A stretch of 6,560 nucleotides of DNA, from the NCBI GenBank assembly GCA_902496125.1, contig CABUZU010000109.1, positions 1 through 6,560 on the forward strand, written 5' to 3'. The notes below the pieces were generated by a model. It saw nothing but the letters and a program-made list of their open reading frames with translations, made no database searches and was not told where the DNA came from. Origin of the DNA: an uncultured Lachnospiraceae bacterium (lineage in GTDB: Bacteria; Bacillota; Clostridia; Lachnospirales; Lachnospiraceae). This document shows, one piece after another, positions 5,103 through 6,560 of the stretch (the first letter of the stretch is position 1; each line of letters opens with the position of its first letter). Made by a program: the position numbers and the translations under genes.

Positions 5103-5108
5103 GAAAGG
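5103..5108 (+). promoter_or_regulatory. Ribosome binding site deciding the rsmF-like start
   Basis: GAAAGG lies five bases before the ATG at 5114. The upstream in-frame ATG at 5069 is inside the terminator hairpin region and has no such site. The extra 15 residues it would add look like translated terminator sequence. Confidence 0.75.
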
Positions 5109-5113
5109 TTTTT

Positions 5114-6415
5114 ATGATAAATTTACCAGAAGATTTTAAGTTACGTATGAAAGAAGAATTAGGGGAAGAATATTTAGATTTTATTGGTTCATACGACAAT
5201 GAAAGTATTGCGGGGATTCGCTTAAACCCTTTAAAAGCGAAAAAAGAAGATTTTGAAAAAGAAAATCCTTTTGACTGCAAACCAATTGATTGGTGTGCTA
5301 CAGGATATTATTATAGAAAAGAAACAAGACCAGGTCGCCATCCATGGCATGAGGCAGGAATGTATTATATTCAAGAACCAAGTGCGATGTCGGCAGCAGA
5401 GGAATTAGAGGTTAAACCAGGAGATATGGTATTAGACCTTTGTGCAGCTCCAGGAGGTAAAACAACTCAGCTTGCAGGAAAGATGAATGGAGTGGGGCTT
5501 TTAGTAGCGAATGAGATTCATCCACAAAGAGCAAAGATTCTTTCACAAAATATTGAAAGAATGGGAATTAAAAACGCTTTAGTCTTAAATGAAGATTCAT
5601 TTTCTTTGGCAAAACACTTCCCCAATATGTTTGATAAAATTTTATGTGATGCACCGTGTTCAGGTGAAGGAATGTTTCGAAGAGATGAAATTGCAAGAAC
5701 TGAGTGGAGTATGGAAAATGTAATAATGTGTGCAGATAGACAAAGGGAAATCCTAGCTAATGTAATGGTGATGTTAAAGGCAGGAGGACAATTTGTCTAT
5801 TCTACTTGTACTTTTTCGAGAGAAGAAAATGAGAAAAATGTAGAGTGGTTGTTAGAAAATTATAAAGAATTAGAATTAGAGAAAATGTTAAGAATTTGGC
5901 CACATAAGCAAAAAGGAGAAGGTCATTTTGTTGCAGTTTTTCATAAAAATAGAGAAAAAGAGGACTGTGATTTTAAATTAGAAAAGACGACTCCATTAAA
6001 AGAAAAGCTTTATCGAGAATGGGAAAAATCCGTTTTAAAGGCTCCGTTAGAGGGTCATTCGCTATTATTTGGTAATAATTTGTATTTAGTTCCAAATAAT
6101 CTTCCAAAATTAAAAGGATTAAAAGTACTTAGAACAGGATTACAGCTTGGTACATTAGATAAGAAAATTTTTAAACCATCACATGCACTTGCAATGGCAC
6201 TGCATCCTAGTGATGTCAAACAATTTGTAAGTTTTCACGCAGATTCAAAAGAAATTTTAGGATATTTAAGAGGAGAAACGATTCCTTGTAGTACTGAACT
6301 AAAAGGTTGGGTCTTAGTTTGTGTCGATGGAATGAGCATTGGTTGGGGAAAAGCTTCATCGGGCATGATTAAAAACCATTATCCAAAAGGACTACGTATT
6401 TTATGGAAAGATTAG
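5114..6415 (+). CDS. rsmF: RsmF-like 16S rRNA (cytosine-C5)-methyltransferase (NOL1/NOP2/Sun family)
   Basis: A 433-residue cytoplasmic enzyme predicted to add a methyl group to carbon 5 of a cytosine in 16S rRNA, using S-adenosylmethionine. The N-terminal part (1-100) carries R-L-N-P (36-39) and Y-Y-I-Q-E-P-S-A-M (84-92), typical of the family. Motif I VLDLCAAPGGKT (106-117) binds S-adenosylmethionine. Motif IV DAPCSGEGMFRRD (179-191) holds Cys182, which helps product release. Motif VI YSTCTFS (229-235) holds the catalytic nucleophile Cys232. Residues from about 300 to the end fit the RsmF-type C-terminal region with a PUA-like RNA-binding domain (GLQLG near 342-346, then A-L-x-x-x-L-H-P-S-D). 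The length suits the Gram-positive RsmF-like group. The exact rRNA position is inferred from E. coli RsmF (C1407) and could differ. No promoter fits between the preceding terminator and this gene. Confidence 0.92.
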   Translation: MINLPEDFKLRMKEELGEEYLDFIGSYDNESIAGIRLNPLKAKKEDFEKENPFDCKPIDWCATGYYYRKETRPGRHPWHEAGMYYIQEPSAMSAAEELEVKPGDMVLDLCAAPGGKTTQLAGKMNGVGLLVANEIHPQRAKILSQNIERMGIKNALVLNEDSFSLAKHFPNMFDKILCDAPCSGEGMFRRDEIARTEWSMENVIMCADRQREILANVMVMLKAGGQFVYSTCTFSREENEKNVEWLLENYKELELEKMLRIWPHKQKGEGHFVAVFHKNREKEDCDFKLEKTTPLKEKLYREWEKSVLKAPLEGHSLLFGNNLYLVPNNLPKLKGLKVLRTGLQLGTLDKKIFKPSHALAMALHPSDVKQFVSFHADSKEILGYLRGETIPCSTELKGWVLVCVDGMSIGWGKASSGMIKNHYPKGLRILWKD

Positions 6416-6436
6416 CGATTATTCGTATTAAAATGC

Positions 6437-6466
6437 TTGATTGTTGCTTGCAATTTGGTATATAAT
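6437..6466 (+). promoter_or_regulatory. SigA-type promoter of the argS-like gene
   Basis: A perfect TATAAT (6461-6466) lies 18 bases after TTGATT (6437-6442), which keeps 4 of 6 consensus bases. The start of transcription should be near 6473, and AGGAGG follows at 6484-6489. I see no hairpin terminator between the rsmF-like stop (6415) and this promoter. Confidence 0.7.
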
Positions 6467-6495
6467 GAGATTTAACTTAATTTAGGAGGAAATTT

Positions 6496-6560
6496 ATGAA
6501 TAAGTTTATTGAGCTTTTATCAGATAAATTAAAAAAAGCGTTTGCCGATAGTGGCTATGA
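6496..6560 (+). CDS. argS: Probable arginyl-tRNA synthetase, N-terminal fragment (cut by window edge)
   Basis: Only 21 codons are visible: M-N-K-F-I-E-L-L-S-D-K-L-K-K-A-F-A-D-S-G-Y, with the window ending inside the next codon. This helix, ending in K-A-F-x-x-x-G-Y, resembles the start of arginyl-tRNA synthetases from Clostridia, which begin M-x-K-x-x-x-L-I/L-x-x-x-L-x-x-A-F-x-x-A-G-Y-D before the V-S-N-R-P-D-L segment. The start is secure: AGGAGG at 6484-6489, six bases before the ATG, with a TATAAT promoter upstream. The product call rests on this short similarity and would change easily with more sequence. Confidence 0.65.
   Translation, partial: MNKFIELLSDKLKKAFADSGY

Noticed and set aside
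5050..5280. 76-codon minus-strand open frame
   Set aside because: It is antisense to the start of the rsmF-like gene and the terminator, with no start signals of its own.

Overview
The window looks like chromosomal DNA of a low-GC Gram-positive bacterium, most likely a spore-forming member of Clostridia close to Lachnospiraceae. The basis is AT-rich codon use, strong AGGAGG-type ribosome binding sites, U-tailed hairpin terminators, and the style of the leuS, oligopeptide-transporter, rsmF-like and argS proteins. The family placement is inference; no 16S or other marker gene is present.

Layout: (1) 1-279 is the 3' end of leuS, followed after 19 bases by an intact aldo/keto reductase of the YghZ (L-glyceraldehyde 3-phosphate reductase) type, closed by a clear terminator at 1305-1337. 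(2) 1352-3271 is a wrecked oligopeptide/nickel-type ABC transporter operon. It keeps a good promoter and then the 5' 40% of a permease gene (oppB type), about 95 codons from the interior of a family-5 solute-binding protein, the last ~104 codons of an oppD ATPase gene, and an apparently full-frame oppF ATPase gene. No oppC is present. A 30-base element with a CCCCCTAGG core lies at both edges of this block. (3) 3272-3460 has no gene, but holds a promoter-like segment, a 12-pair hairpin and a strong terminator. (4) 3464-4420 on the minus strand encodes a 318-residue protein with cysteine clusters at both ends. Its upstream region carries a -10 like those read by mother-cell sporulation sigma factors. 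(5) 4545-5060 encodes a nitroreductase-family flavoprotein with its own promoter and terminator. (6) 5114-6415 encodes an RsmF/NOL1-NOP2-Sun-type rRNA cytosine-C5 methyltransferase, which sits directly behind that terminator. (7) At the right edge a promoter and a strong ribosome binding site precede the first 21 codons of a gene that looks like argS.

The intact genes are mostly unrelated housekeeping or accessory functions (tRNA charging, carbonyl reduction, flavin redox, rRNA modification), not one pathway. The parts most worth a second look are the collapsed transporter operon and its flanking repeated element, and the cysteine-framed protein with the sporulation-like promoter. I see no convincing new defence, mobile or biosynthetic system.
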